Assembly: GCA_002477905.1 (NCBI GenBank)
Contig: DLLB01000008.1
Location: 5,084 to 19,253, forward strand
Reading direction: 5' to 3'
DNA length: 14,170 nt
From: Clostridiales bacterium UBA7573
GTDB taxonomy: Bacteria; Bacillota; Clostridia; Oscillospirales; CAG-272
In this document: one piece after another, positions 5,693 to 14,170 of the stretch
Position numbering within the stretch: the stretch's first letter is position 1
Layout: each line of letters begins with the position of its first letter
Made by a program: the position numbers and the translations under genes
The notes under the pieces: model-generated
The model's database searches: none
What the model saw: only the letters and a program-made list of their open reading frames with translations
Told to the model about the DNA's origin: nothing

Positions 5693-8600
5693 ATGAACAA
5701 AAGAAAATTGCCCATTGTGATCCTGAGTTGGGTATTGCTTGCGTGTATGTTGCTTTGCGCATGCAACGACGTTGCGCCGGCACTGACCACCCCGGAGCCC
5801 GCACACGGGACAACCGATCCCGCCACCTGCCATCACACCCATGTAAAAACAGGTGTGAACAGCCGCGCTTCCACTTGCGTGGAAACCGGATATTCTGGCG
5901 ATACCGTATGTGCCGATTGCGGAACGCTCTTAACCCCCGGCGTGGAGCTTTCGCTTTCCGATCATACCTGGAATCCAAACGGCGTCGTCACCAAAGAGCC
6001 CACCTGCACCGAAACCGGGACGATGACTGTAAACTGCAAATATTGCGCAGAAACCAAAACTGAAACCATAAGGTTGATCGATCATAAATTTACTTATACA
6101 GGCGTCAGCGACACAGAACATCGGGTAAGTTGTTCCAACTGTACCCTATCGCAGGATGCGCAACATACCCCCTTACATCCGAACGGCACCTATGTAGACG
6201 CAACCTGCGAAACCGGTGCTTATGTCCAATACGTCTGCGCATTATGCAACGAAACTTATTATAAAGAAGATCCCTCGCATCCCGCAAAAGGGCACACCTT
6301 CGGCGATTGGACCACGACTGTGACCGCAACCTGTACAACAGATGGTGTCGATGCGCGCACCTGCTCTGCCTGCAACACCGTAGAAAGCCGTACTTATCAC
6401 ATCGACCGTCATACATATACCGTCTCTATTCCCCAATATGCAAGCTGTACCGCGGAGGGCATCTTGCGCTATACCTGCCAGAACTGCGGAAACTATTATG
6501 AAGAAGCGATCGCAAAAACCGAACACACCTTCGGCAATGCGGTAAAAGACGGCGATTATCTGGTTTCCGTTTGTAAAAACAAGGATTGCCAATTCAAAAA
6601 ATCCGTTTTGCAGATTACAACCAAAAACAACGTTCGTGTTGATGCGGACAAGCTTCCGCAAAACGCGCTGGAAGTCACACTTCCCAACGCCACAGTACGT
6701 CTGCCGAAGGAACTGCTCGACACCGTTCGGAACAATGCCAATATGGAACTGACAGCAGACACGGCAGATACAACTGTCGTAGAAGATCTGTTAAATCAAG
6801 CACAGGTATCTGAGGCGGACAAAGCCACCCTGAAAGATACGCCGATTTATGATTTCTCTTTCACCGCAGATGGCACTGCGGTCGGAACGTTTCCGGAAAA
6901 GGTGAAGATCACCCTTCCCTACACCTTACAGGAAGGGGAAAGCAAAGAGGGCGTCTGCATCTGGTATATCGGAGAAAACGGTCCGGTCAAAGTGGAAGGC
7001 GCCACCTATTTTGAACAGGACGGCTCAGGATATGTCACATTTGAAACGACACATTTTTCCTTCTACGCCGTCGTTTATGTCGAAACCGGCGTGATGCATT
7101 GCCGGAAATACGGGCACACTTATGCGCAGGCTTCAGAAGTCGTGGCACCTTCCTGCCTTGCTTACGGATATTCCGTGTACAGTTGCACCTCTTGCGGAGC
7201 GGAAACCGTCCGGAATTTCACTGCGCCCGCAGGTCACGCGTTCGGCGCCAAGACGCCGGTCGCGCCGACCTGCACGGAACGCGGCTATTCTTTCCGCGTT
7301 TGCAAAACCTGTCAAACCGTCAGCAAAACCGATTATGTAAAATCACTTGGTCATAAACTCACTTCCATTGCAACCTGCACACAGGACGCCGTTTGCGGGA
7401 CCTGCCACGAAGTGGTTACCCCAAAGAGCGGTCACGCATGGACCGCTTGGGAAATCGTACAACAGCCGAGTGAAACAGTCGCAGGCGTCCGCCGCCGCTA
7501 CTGCCCGAAGTGCGGTACGGTGCAAGATCAATCCATTTCCTCCTCCGGGGAGGCATTGGATTTTACCTCCTGCAATTCCTACACCGATTTGTTCCGGCTC
7601 TTGTGTGAAACGGTTTGCAAAGCCGGCGGTGAGATCGAACTCAGTTATGTATTCCCTTCGACCAAGATTGATACCGGTAAAATCAAGTTTGCCTGCAAAC
7701 AGGATGGCGCGGATATGCTCGCGGCACTGACCTTTGAGTCAACACCGGCAGACGCCGTATCGGTATTTGTCACCATTTTGTACAAAAACGGGACGATCGC
7801 CGCCGTATATCAGGAAAATCCGGAATCCGGAGTATCCAAAACATCCTTAGGGGTAACCGATCTTGACGCGCTCCTTCCTGTGACGTTCCAAACGATGAAA
7901 CAGGAAGTGGAAAGTCTGTTCGACTACTACAATGCCCTGTTGGAAGTGGCACTTGCCAAAGCGGATGTGACCTTGGAGGAATTCTTAAAAACCAACGGTT
8001 CCGCGCTCAATGAATTGCTTGCCGCCGCAGGATTACCGTATACCACAGCGGACGCAGTCAAATGCTACCATGCGGCAAAGACCTTATATGCCACCATCGT
8101 GACAACGCTCGGCTTCCAGACCGATGTTACAGGCAACGGGGAGACAATCGAACTACCAAGCGCGGCAGAATGGATCGCAGCCCTGCAAAACTTCCTCACC
8201 ATTCAAGAGGAAAACGGCAATACTTCCTACCTATTCTCCTTACAACCGCTGACCGACGCGATGCGCACACTCAGCACATGGATTCTGACAAACAAGGATC
8301 TGTCGCTGGAGGACGCTCTGTTTGCGCTTTATCAGGAGCGCATTCAGGAAATCTATCCCACCGCGACCGACACAGCGGCATTGGAACAGATTCTCCGCAC
8401 AGAATTCCCCGGCACACTGACCGTCAAAGAATTTTTCAGCAAGCTGACCGCCCTTTTGGGAGAAAACTTACAGGAACTCCCACTGGAACCGCTTCTGCAA
8501 AAATTGGACGCGTTCCTGAAATCCCAAATCGGGGAGGATTTTGATCTTTTCGCAACCCTGCTTCGCTATTATCAGGATTCTTCCCATACCGTCAATGATT

Positions 8601-11600
8601 TCCTAACGGAAGTAACGGACGGCAAACTCACCGATCTTGCCGACGCCTATGACAAAATATTCGCCCTGTTAAAGCAACAAAAGTTTGGCGATCTGCCAAT
8701 CCCTCTTCCGAAAAGAAACGGCACAGAAATTACCCTGCCGCTGTCCGAGCTTGCACAATATGCATCCCAACTGGATTTCACGTTTGTATTCTCCGTCACA
8801 GTAGACACAGAGCAGAATTTGAAAAGCGTCGTGCTGCACTCCGTTCTCAAAACAAGCATCGGCAGTCCCGACGGCAAAATACAATCATTCGGTCTACATA
8901 TCTCCTATACGCGCAATCCGAATATACAGATCAATATTCCCAAGGAATTGCAGCCGTATTTTCAAACCCGCATCACCTACACTTATGATGAAAACGGGAA
9001 TCTGGTGATCAAGGGATTGCCGAGCGGCGTGGATTTTGTCTATCGCGTGCAGGGGGAACTCTCCATTCCGCTATCGGAGATTTTGGAATCGGATCCGGAG
9101 ATGAGCAAACAGTTAGGATTTCATGTTTATCGGCTCCCGCGCGAAATGTGGAATCACTATGAAAATACCTTATATTTAGATGAAAACGGCGTTTGCTATG
9201 TCAGAACATCCACTTCGGTTCCCAGTATACCGTACCGTACCACCAAAACCGTCGGATTGGGCGCGTTTTTGAAAAATCCCACGGCATATCTGCCCAAGGC
9301 AGGCGCACAGGCAGATGCCATCCTTCGTTGCAAGGACGACACGGAAGTGGAACTGTTCTACACCCCTGCCGGCTATGTCTATTTGGAAAACGGGACTTGG
9401 TATGTCTTAAATCTGAAAAAAGGCGATTCCCATTACAGCGTAACAACCAATGGGGAAAGCAACATCACCACCTATCAGTTATATATCGATATGGATTCCT
9501 GCACGGGAATGCCCTATTCGGAATTTACCGCTTTGATGGCAAGCGGAAATTTTGAAAGTCTCACTCCGATCCAAGACACCTATCGGTTCTCCGATCTTAC
9601 GGAAAATATTTTCGTTGCAACCTATACCATTCAGGGTATCACCACAAAAGTCTATCTGCTGTTAGAAACGGATGGTTCGCTCTCCTGTGTCCGCATAGAC
9701 CATCTGCCTACTGCGCAAAAATACGCGTTCCAAAAAACCGGACTCACGGAAGCCGATCTTGCGAATGCGTTCCGTATTACAGAAACCGACAGTCTGCATG
9801 TAGACGGAAAAACCTATCGCAATATCAGTCTGTATCTGCCCGATTATTACATCAAAATCGGCAATGAATATCTGAATATCGGCACATTGGTGAGCTTTGC
9901 CGAACGCGAGACAATACTGGACGGAAAAAGCTTTTTCGACCATCTCCTATTGGAAGTCTCGGTTGTAAACTCTGTGCTGAAGACAGATATAACCGGACTG
10001 CGCGTCCTTACATTGGACAACGGTTCTCTGTTCTATGTATTAGGAACAGAAGAAATCCGGCTTTCCGTTCCCTCCTCCTCACAATCCGAGTCCAAAACCG
10101 TAGAAGCCATGTACGGTTATCTGCCGATCGGCAGCGGCTATTTCCTGCAAGCGTTTGTGTACACCGATCCGGCAAATCAAAAACAATCGCTCTATCTCAA
10201 AAATAATCATGCAAAAACCTTGTCGGCGACCTTAAATACAAGCGCAAGCCTTTTCTCGGTTGAACCGTATCCTCGCAGATCCGCAGACGGCACGGTGACC
10301 ATTGACCACACGTTCTTTGAAAAACTTCGTGCTTACTGCACGGAGCCGGGCAATCTGTTCTACCTCACGGCTACCAACGGCACACCGTCCAACACTTCAC
10401 CGGCGGTATATGCCTATACATTTCCCGGATATTTTCAATATCTGCCGTATTCTCCGATTTCCAGCACCACAAGCCATGTACAGGAAACTCCTTCCTGGGA
10501 TCTGCTGTTTATCCGCGACGCCAAAAATCCGCGGGTAGTGTTAAACAAAGACGGCAATTTAGAGATCATCTTCGGGAAGCATGACGAACCGATCTATCTG
10601 GGAATCCGGAATCTGGAACTTCCGGCGGCAAAAGATACGGATTATATGGTCGCGCGCCCCGACATCAGCAGTCAGCTCGGCGGCTTACCCATCTATGCGG
10701 TGAAAACCACTTCCGGCGTTTCCGTGACATACTTGTACACGGGTGGAAAATATTATCAATACGATATTCAACGCATGGATCTGTATACAGCGTATGCAGA
10801 AATCAGCCTGGGAAATTACCTTGACAATTACGCGGCAATGATCCGGAACCTGGAATATTATGCGCAAAGTTATGAGGAAGATACCGATCAACCAAACGGC
10901 GCTGTTTATCGCGGCTTTTTCTCCATCGGTGCATTTGACTTCCAGGGATACTTCCTGCAAAAAGACGGCAAACTCTTGATTTTACCGGACGCACACGAAA
11001 TTTACGACGAAGAAGCGGAGACAGAAGTCCTGTCCTTCTCCACTTCCTGCACCTTCACGGAATTCGTCAACCGTCTGACCGTACGCAAAGCCTCCTCCTA
11101 TAAAAATCAGGAAGGCAGAACGGTCAGTGGCACCCCCGTTTACAGAGATTCTTTTGAACTGCTCTTTGACGGCGAGCCGATCTGCAACCGATATCTCTCC
11201 TACTTGGTGAAGAACACAACCCCTGTCCTTTTGAGAGACTGCACTTATACAACCTCCTATACGCTTGTGCGGCAAGAAGCGGTTATACCGGAGAATTTTG
11301 ACTACCGGCAATCCTACACGGAAGAATTTGCAAACGGTACTTTCACCTTCGTTACATTCCACCGCACCGATACCCAAAATGAGTACTACACCCTGGCAGG
11401 CGGCAAGTTCTATCGCGTCTCCCTTTTGGAGGAAGAAACCGAAAATGGGCAAATGCGCTACACCTTAATGCGAATGAACGGCGGGTATGCAGACAGCAGC
11501 AATTGGATCAAAGAGCACTATACCGTTTTGAAAAACGGCACACAGGTGCTGTACTGGACGGACAAAACCATAGGAGAAGCGGTCACTGCCTATGCAGTAT

Positions 11601-12169
11601 ACCGTGACGGCAGCTATTACATCGGCACGGTCCAATCCCATGAGAACGGATTCATCACCTTTACGGAAGAACCGTCCCAGCCTTTGACTGCGCAACAACT
11701 GGAGGGATTGCAGAAGCGGAAAATTGCCAACAGTGCCTATGGAGATGTTTATATCGTCACCTACCTTGCAAGCAGCACGGACTATACCACCTACTCCGGT
11801 TATCTGAAGCTGTTCGGAGATTGGATGATCTCGGCGGAAGTCACCGTCCTTAACCGTACCGGCGAATGGGTACACATCGAAACAAATTTCAGCGACGCGA
11901 CGCATTTTGTTTCCTACGATCCGAACAGTGATGCATTGGCGCTCCGCTCCTATTTCACGCTGTCGGCAGATGGTCTGTCCGCAACGCTTACCCGTGAAAA
12001 CTGGGAAAAGCTGAAGCAGATCTGCGGATTCATTCCCACCGATAGCGGCTGGGATTCTCCGTATCTCGCCATCATAGGGATTCGTTCCAACCAATCCTAT
12101 ATGACTGAGAATTTTGCTTACATCGAAAGATTGTTCGCAGATTGGGACAGATCCTCTGAAAGAATTTAA
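5693..12169 (+). CDS. Giant (2158 aa) predicted lipoprotein with Cys-rich modules
   Basis: I do not recognise a named function. The start is fixed by GAAAGG (5676-5681), 11 nt before ATG 5693; an in-frame ATG at 5630 overlaps the promoter. The N-terminus is a lipoprotein signal: basic MNKRK, hydrophobic stretch, then LCAC with the likely lipidated Cys24 and no charged mature segment for about 10 residues. Residues 46-300 hold five Cys modules plus partial ones; 303-465 form a beta domain ending in TFETTHFSFYAVVYV, a style common in clostridial surface proteins. Residues 470-607 hold four more modules. Residues about 626-720 are alpha/beta, about 731-1000 mostly helical, and about 1001-2158 beta-rich with recurring Tyr/Gly hairpin-like motifs and few cysteines. 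It should be anchored to the outer face of the membrane. No sortase motif, hydrolase catalytic motif or S-layer repeat was seen. The frame is open over 6.5 kb, so it is intact. Confidence 0.85.
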   Translation: MNKRKLPIVILSWVLLACMLLCACNDVAPALTTPEPAHGTTDPATCHHTHVKTGVNSRASTCVETGYSGDTVCADCGTLLTPGVELSLSDHTWNPNGVVTKEPTCTETGTMTVNCKYCAETKTETIRLIDHKFTYTGVSDTEHRVSCSNCTLSQDAQHTPLHPNGTYVDATCETGAYVQYVCALCNETYYKEDPSHPAKGHTFGDWTTTVTATCTTDGVDARTCSACNTVESRTYHIDRHTYTVSIPQYASCTAEGILRYTCQNCGNYYEEAIAKTEHTFGNAVKDGDYLVSVCKNKDCQFKKSVLQITTKNNVRVDADKLPQNALEVTLPNATVRLPKELLDTVRNNANMELTADTADTTVVEDLLNQAQVSEADKATLKDTPIYDFSFTADGTAVGTFPEKVKITLPYTLQEGESKEGVCIWYIGENGPVKVEGATYFEQDGSGYVTFETTHFSFYAVVYVETGVMHCRKYGHTYAQASEVVAPSCLAYGYSVYSCTSCGAETVRNFTAPAGHAFGAKTPVAPTCTERGYSFRVCKTCQTVSKTDYVKSLGHKLTSIATCTQDAVCGTCHEVVTPKSGHAWTAWEIVQQPSETVAGVRRRYCPKCGTVQDQSISSSGEALDFTSCNSYTDLFRLLCETVCKAGGEIELSYVFPSTKIDTGKIKFACKQDGADMLAALTFESTPADAVSVFVTILYKNGTIAAVYQENPESGVSKTSLGVTDLDALLPVTFQTMKQEVESLFDYYNALLEVALAKADVTLEEFLKTNGSALNELLAAAGLPYTTADAVKCYHAAKTLYATIVTTLGFQTDVTGNGETIELPSAAEWIAALQNFLTIQEENGNTSYLFSLQPLTDAMRTLSTWILTNKDLSLEDALFALYQERIQEIYPTATDTAALEQILRTEFPGTLTVKEFFSKLTALLGENLQELPLEPLLQKLDAFLKSQIGEDFDLFATLLRYYQDSSHTVNDFLTEVTDGKLTDLADAYDKIFALLKQQKFGDLPIPLPKRNGTEITLPLSELAQYASQLDFTFVFSVTVDTEQNLKSVVLHSVLKTSIGSPDGKIQSFGLHISYTRNPNIQINIPKELQPYFQTRITYTYDENGNLVIKGLPSGVDFVYRVQGELSIPLSEILESDPEMSKQLGFHVYRLPREMWNHYENTLYLDENGVCYVRTSTSVPSIPYRTTKTVGLGAFLKNPTAYLPKAGAQADAILRCKDDTEVELFYTPAGYVYLENGTWYVLNLKKGDSHYSVTTNGESNITTYQLYIDMDSCTGMPYSEFTALMASGNFESLTPIQDTYRFSDLTENIFVATYTIQGITTKVYLLLETDGSLSCVRIDHLPTAQKYAFQKTGLTEADLANAFRITETDSLHVDGKTYRNISLYLPDYYIKIGNEYLNIGTLVSFAERETILDGKSFFDHLLLEVSVVNSVLKTDITGLRVLTLDNGSLFYVLGTEEIRLSVPSSSQSESKTVEAMYGYLPIGSGYFLQAFVYTDPANQKQSLYLKNNHAKTLSATLNTSASLFSVEPYPRRSADGTVTIDHTFFEKLRAYCTEPGNLFYLTATNGTPSNTSPAVYAYTFPGYFQYLPYSPISSTTSHVQETPSWDLLFIRDAKNPRVVLNKDGNLEIIFGKHDEPIYLGIRNLELPAAKDTDYMVARPDISSQLGGLPIYAVKTTSGVSVTYLYTGGKYYQYDIQRMDLYTAYAEISLGNYLDNYAAMIRNLEYYAQSYEEDTDQPNGAVYRGFFSIGAFDFQGYFLQKDGKLLILPDAHEIYDEEAETEVLSFSTSCTFTEFVNRLTVRKASSYKNQEGRTVSGTPVYRDSFELLFDGEPICNRYLSYLVKNTTPVLLRDCTYTTSYTLVRQEAVIPENFDYRQSYTEEFANGTFTFVTFHRTDTQNEYYTLAGGKFYRVSLLEEETENGQMRYTLMRMNGGYADSSNWIKEHYTVLKNGTQVLYWTDKTIGEAVTAYAVYRDGSYYIGTVQSHENGFITFTEEPSQPLTAQQLEGLQKRKIANSAYGDVYIVTYLASSTDYTTYSGYLKLFGDWMISAEVTVLNRTGEWVHIETNFSDATHFVSYDPNSDALALRSYFTLSADGLSATLTRENWEKLKQICGFIPTDSGWDSPYLAIIGIRSNQSYMTENFAYIERLFADWDRSSERI
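5828..6592 (+). repeat. First block of Cys-rich modules in the lipoprotein
   Basis: Within protein residues 46-300, a module of form [T/S]C-x9-CxxC followed by His-x-aromatic 12-15 residues later recurs. First-Cys/CxxC positions are 62/73-76 (spacing 10), 105/115-118, 172/182-185, 214/224-227 and 252/262-265; the His follow at 91, 131, 201, 240 and 278. Lone pairs at 147/150 and 294/299 look like decayed modules. A glycine five residues after the first Cys (TCTETG type) is shared by most. Confidence 0.85.
7100..7513 (+). repeat. Second block of Cys-rich modules in the lipoprotein
   Basis: Protein residues 470-607 hold modules at Cys488/498-501, 527/537-540, a shortened one at 562/568-571, and a final CxxC at 604-607 that lacks its first Cys. 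Histidines 515, 554 and 581 follow the first three. The spacing between the first Cys and the CxxC is again 9 residues in the two complete copies, so the blocks share ancestry with the first block, from which they are separated by the beta domain. Confidence 0.82.
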
Positions 12170-12196
12170 GCTTTTCCAGGATCTATGCTTCACAGA

Positions 12197-12235
12197 AAAA
12201 CACAAGGGCAACCGAAACGGTTGCCCTTGTGTTTT
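12197..12235. terminator. Bidirectional terminator between convergent genes
   Basis: A perfect 18-bp inverted repeat (12197-12214 with 12218-12235) has AAAA at one end and TTTT at the other, with GGGCAACC/GGTTGCCC at the core and a GAAAC apex. It lies 28 bp after the lipoprotein stop and 55 bp beyond the minus-strand deacetylase stop, and is symmetrical, so it can terminate both. Confidence 0.93.
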
Positions 12236-12289
12236 AAGTTTCTGCAAAATCAGCGAAAATACGTTGACGCTGCATGATTTTTGCGGAGG

Positions 12290-13126
12290 TTATGCCGGAA
12301 GATGAGACAGACGTGTTTTCACTTCCTCGGCAAACGCGGCGATCTGCTCTGCGATAAACGCCTGCGGCGTTTGATCGTTGGTAATCAAAGCGGTCATATC
12401 CATGCCGAACGATTGACTGGTGGAGACGTCTACCGCATGGCTTTCGAAAAACGTGGCATTGGCATAGCGTCTGCCAATTGCCGCAAGATCATATCGTTTG
12501 CCACCGGCGACCTGACTTTCATAAACAGTTAAAAGCCGTTTCGCAAGCTCCGGATTTTTTGCCGTATCAAAACAGATCTTGTCCTGATCGCGCATCCAGT
12601 CCAGATCCCGCCAGACTTCCAATCCGTAAAAGTGCTCCGGACGGTACGTATCCCGCACTTTCCGCAAAGCGGCAAGCGTCCGCAGCGCCACCGCGACATG
12701 GGTATCATGTTTATCGGCAAAATTATGTGTATATACGATCTTGGGACGCGTAGCAAGCAATACCTGTGCAATGGATTCCGTTGCCTCCAGATCTGCCGCA
12801 TCCTTGAGCACAGAACTGGGATAACCCAAAAACACCTGTGCGCTGTATTTTCCGATCCGCGCCGCTTCTTTCTGCTCCTCAATGCGCGCCAGTTTCATTT
12901 GCTCGTCTGTATAGTCGGCAAACGCGCCGCAACGGGGAGAGCCTGCGCCGTCTGCGGCACAAACGCCTGTAAAATGGCGTGTCTGCTGTTCATAGCATGC
13001 GCTGATCGGACCGTATGCCATGATCTCAATATCATCCTGATGTGCCGCGATACACAAATCGGTCGTGCGGGCAAGCGCCGCTGTTTCTTCTGTCTGATCC
13101 GGTACAAAAACTGTTGCAAATTGCAT
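12290..13126 (-). CDS. PIG-L/LmbE family N-deacetylase
   Basis: A 278-residue protein of the PIG-L superfamily (PF02585), zinc-dependent hydrolases that remove the N-acetyl group from GlcNAc-containing substrates (GlcNAc-PI, mycothiol and bacillithiol precursors, diacetylchitobiose). The first metal motif is AHQDD (28-32: His29 and Asp32 as ligands, Asp31 as general base; the usual form is AHPDD). The second is HNFADKHDTH (134-143), with His143 as the third ligand. The start at 13126 is preceded by AGGAGG (13135-13140) at 8-nt spacing; the longer open frame to 13219 runs into the upstream gene and lacks a ribosome site. It begins 26 bp after the stop of the SIS protein, so both are one transcript. 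The substrate is not shown by the sequence; the neighbours point to an amino sugar. Confidence 0.88.
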   Translation of the reverse strand: MQFATVFVPDQTEETAALARTTDLCIAAHQDDIEIMAYGPISACYEQQTRHFTGVCAADGAGSPRCGAFADYTDEQMKLARIEEQKEAARIGKYSAQVFLGYPSSVLKDAADLEATESIAQVLLATRPKIVYTHNFADKHDTHVAVALRTLAALRKVRDTYRPEHFYGLEVWRDLDWMRDQDKICFDTAKNPELAKRLLTVYESQVAGGKRYDLAAIGRRYANATFFESHAVDVSTSQSFGMDMTALITNDQTPQAFIAEQIAAFAEEVKTRLSHLPA

Positions 13127-13152
13127 TCCCGTTTCCTCCTGTATCAGTTGGT

Positions 13153-14170
13153 TTATTTCGTAATGGTGACTTTTTTCAAATTCCGCGGCTGATCCGGATT
13201 GAGTCCCTTCTGTGCGCACAGCGACTGCGCAAACATCTGTGCGAAGATCGCGTACAAGAACGGCGTCGTATATTCACAACCGGTTTCCGGTAACAAATAG
13301 CTGTGCGGCAATTTTTCGGCAAGCGCCGCGTCGTCGGTAATTACCAGCGGTTCCGCGCCGATGTCAATCAGTCTCTGCACCATCGCAAGGTTATCTTCTT
13401 CCGCATGTCCTTTCGGTGCATACAAAAGAATCGGGGTATCGGAATCCACCTGTGCGAGCGGTCCGTGATAGAAATCGGATACGGAGTAGCCTTTCATACG
13501 GATATAACAGGTTTCCTGAATTTTCAACATAGATTCCAGCGCCACGGGATAAGTCAATCCGCGGCTTAACACAAAGCCATCGCGCATATAACGATACGGA
13601 AGCGTAATCTGTTGCGCGTCCCGTTGCAGTTGGGTAAGTTCGGCAGAAATGACCGCCGGCAGCTTTGTAAATGCCTCCAGCAGTTCCGGTTTCTCAAACC
13701 AGCATGCGCAAAGCAGATACATTAAACCAAGCTGTGCAATGAAAGTTTTGGTTGCGGCAACGGAAGTTTCTTCCCCGGCATTGCAAAGGAGGGAATACTC
13801 TGCCGCTTTTGCCATTTTACTATCCGGGTAGTTGGTGATGGAAGCCACGACTGCGCCGTGACGCTTGGCTTCTTCCATCACGCCCAAGACATCTGCCGCA
13901 CTACCGGATTGGGAAACGCCGATAACCAAGGTATCGGAAAGATCGGGCTGTGCGCCATAAAGCGTAACGGCAGAGGGCAGTGCGAGCGCCGCCTGCACGC
14001 CGCCCAGAATTGCCATCAGGTACTGTCCGTAAATGCAGGCATGATCGGATGTGCCGCGTCCGGCAAGTACCACATGGTGGATTTTGCGTGCACGCAATAC
14101 TTCGCAAAGCGACGCCAGTGTTTTTTCATTTGCGCCGTATAAATCCGTAAGGACACGGGGAGATTCCAAA
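13153..14170 (-). CDS. GlmS-like double SIS domain protein (partial at window edge)
   Basis: At least 338 residues of a protein with two sugar isomerase (SIS) domains, like the C-terminal isomerase half of glucosamine-6-phosphate synthase but without its glutaminase domain. The first SIS domain shows GRGTSDHA (38-45) and SQSGSAADV (about 85-93), the phosphosugar-binding Ser/Thr loops, and ETSVAATKTF. The second shows SRGLTYPVALESMLKIQET and YHGPLAQVD, equivalent to the GlmS HGPLAL motif. The C-terminus PRNLKKVTITK resembles the GlmS end. Stand-alone members include amino-sugar-phosphate deaminases/isomerases (NagB-II, AgaS) and fructosamine-phosphate deglycases, so the direction and substrate are open. 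The apparent Met at 14169 begins with ESPRVL, which in relatives is preceded by a short MxxEI segment, so the real start most likely lies beyond the window. It leads an operon with the PIG-L deacetylase. Confidence 0.88.
   Translation of the reverse strand, partial: LESPRVLTDLYGANEKTLASLCEVLRARKIHHVVLAGRGTSDHACIYGQYLMAILGGVQAALALPSAVTLYGAQPDLSDTLVIGVSQSGSAADVLGVMEEAKRHGAVVASITNYPDSKMAKAAEYSLLCNAGEETSVAATKTFIAQLGLMYLLCACWFEKPELLEAFTKLPAVISAELTQLQRDAQQITLPYRYMRDGFVLSRGLTYPVALESMLKIQETCYIRMKGYSVSDFYHGPLAQVDSDTPILLYAPKGHAEEDNLAMVQRLIDIGAEPLVITDDAALAEKLPHSYLLPETGCEYTTPFLYAIFAQMFAQSLCAQKGLNPDQPRNLKKVTITK

Noticed and set aside
5379..5978. Upstream extension of the GH20 reading frame to 5978, adding 200 residues
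   Set aside because: The extension overlaps both divergent promoters and the start of the lipoprotein gene on the other strand, has low-complexity content, and lacks a ribosome site; the ATG at 5378 has GGAGG at ideal spacing.
5828..7513. Cys-rich modules as DNA-binding zinc fingers or a CRISPR-like nucleotide repeat
   Set aside because: They lie in a secreted lipoprotein, so DNA binding is implausible, and similarity is at the protein pattern level with divergent nucleotide sequence.
11465..12247. 260-residue minus-strand open frame antisense to the lipoprotein gene end
   Set aside because: It overlaps the terminator hairpin and the coding gene, shows no family motif, and has the composition of a frame shadow.
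12632..13192. 186-residue plus-strand frame antisense to the deacetylase
   Set aside because: Cys/Arg-rich shadow of the PIG-L coding sequence, with no recognisable domain.

Overview
The window looks like chromosomal DNA from an anaerobic Bacillota, most likely class Clostridia (Oscillospiraceae-like). This is inferred from the TrmK-Nif3-RF2 gene set, strong SigA-type promoters (TTGACA-17/18-TATAAT), GGAGG ribosome binding sites, and a very large lipoprotein of a style common in gut clostridia. No phage, transposon, CRISPR or plasmid signature is visible.

Left part (1-3867): a minus-strand tRNA-Gln(UUG) with a consensus promoter and a terminator. It is divergent from a plus-strand housekeeping run: a DUF1858 CxxC mini-protein (451-651), trmK (787-1467), a Nif3-family metal protein (1470-2273), prfB (2254-3360) and a small two-helix membrane protein (3418-3741), ending at a strong hairpin terminator. 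prfB starts at TTG inside the nif3 end and has no programmed frameshift.

Middle (3909-12235): a minus-strand GH20-type beta-N-acetylhexosaminidase without a signal peptide. It shares a 314-bp intergenic region with a divergent 6.5-kb plus-strand gene (5693-12169) for a predicted 2158-residue lipoprotein. Both genes have near-consensus promoters. The lipoprotein carries nine or so short Cys-rich modules in two blocks around a beta domain, then a helical region, then a long beta-rich part with recurring Tyr/Gly hairpin-like motifs. I do not recognise a function for it. It ends at a long bidirectional terminator.

Right part (12290-14170): a minus-strand pair, a GlmS-like double-SIS amino-sugar-phosphate protein (running off the window) followed 26 bp later by a PIG-L/LmbE-type N-deacetylase. 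With the GH20 gene, these suggest amino-sugar (GlcNAc or chito-/muropeptide-derived) catabolism. The least explained element is the giant lipoprotein; the other genes belong to known families.
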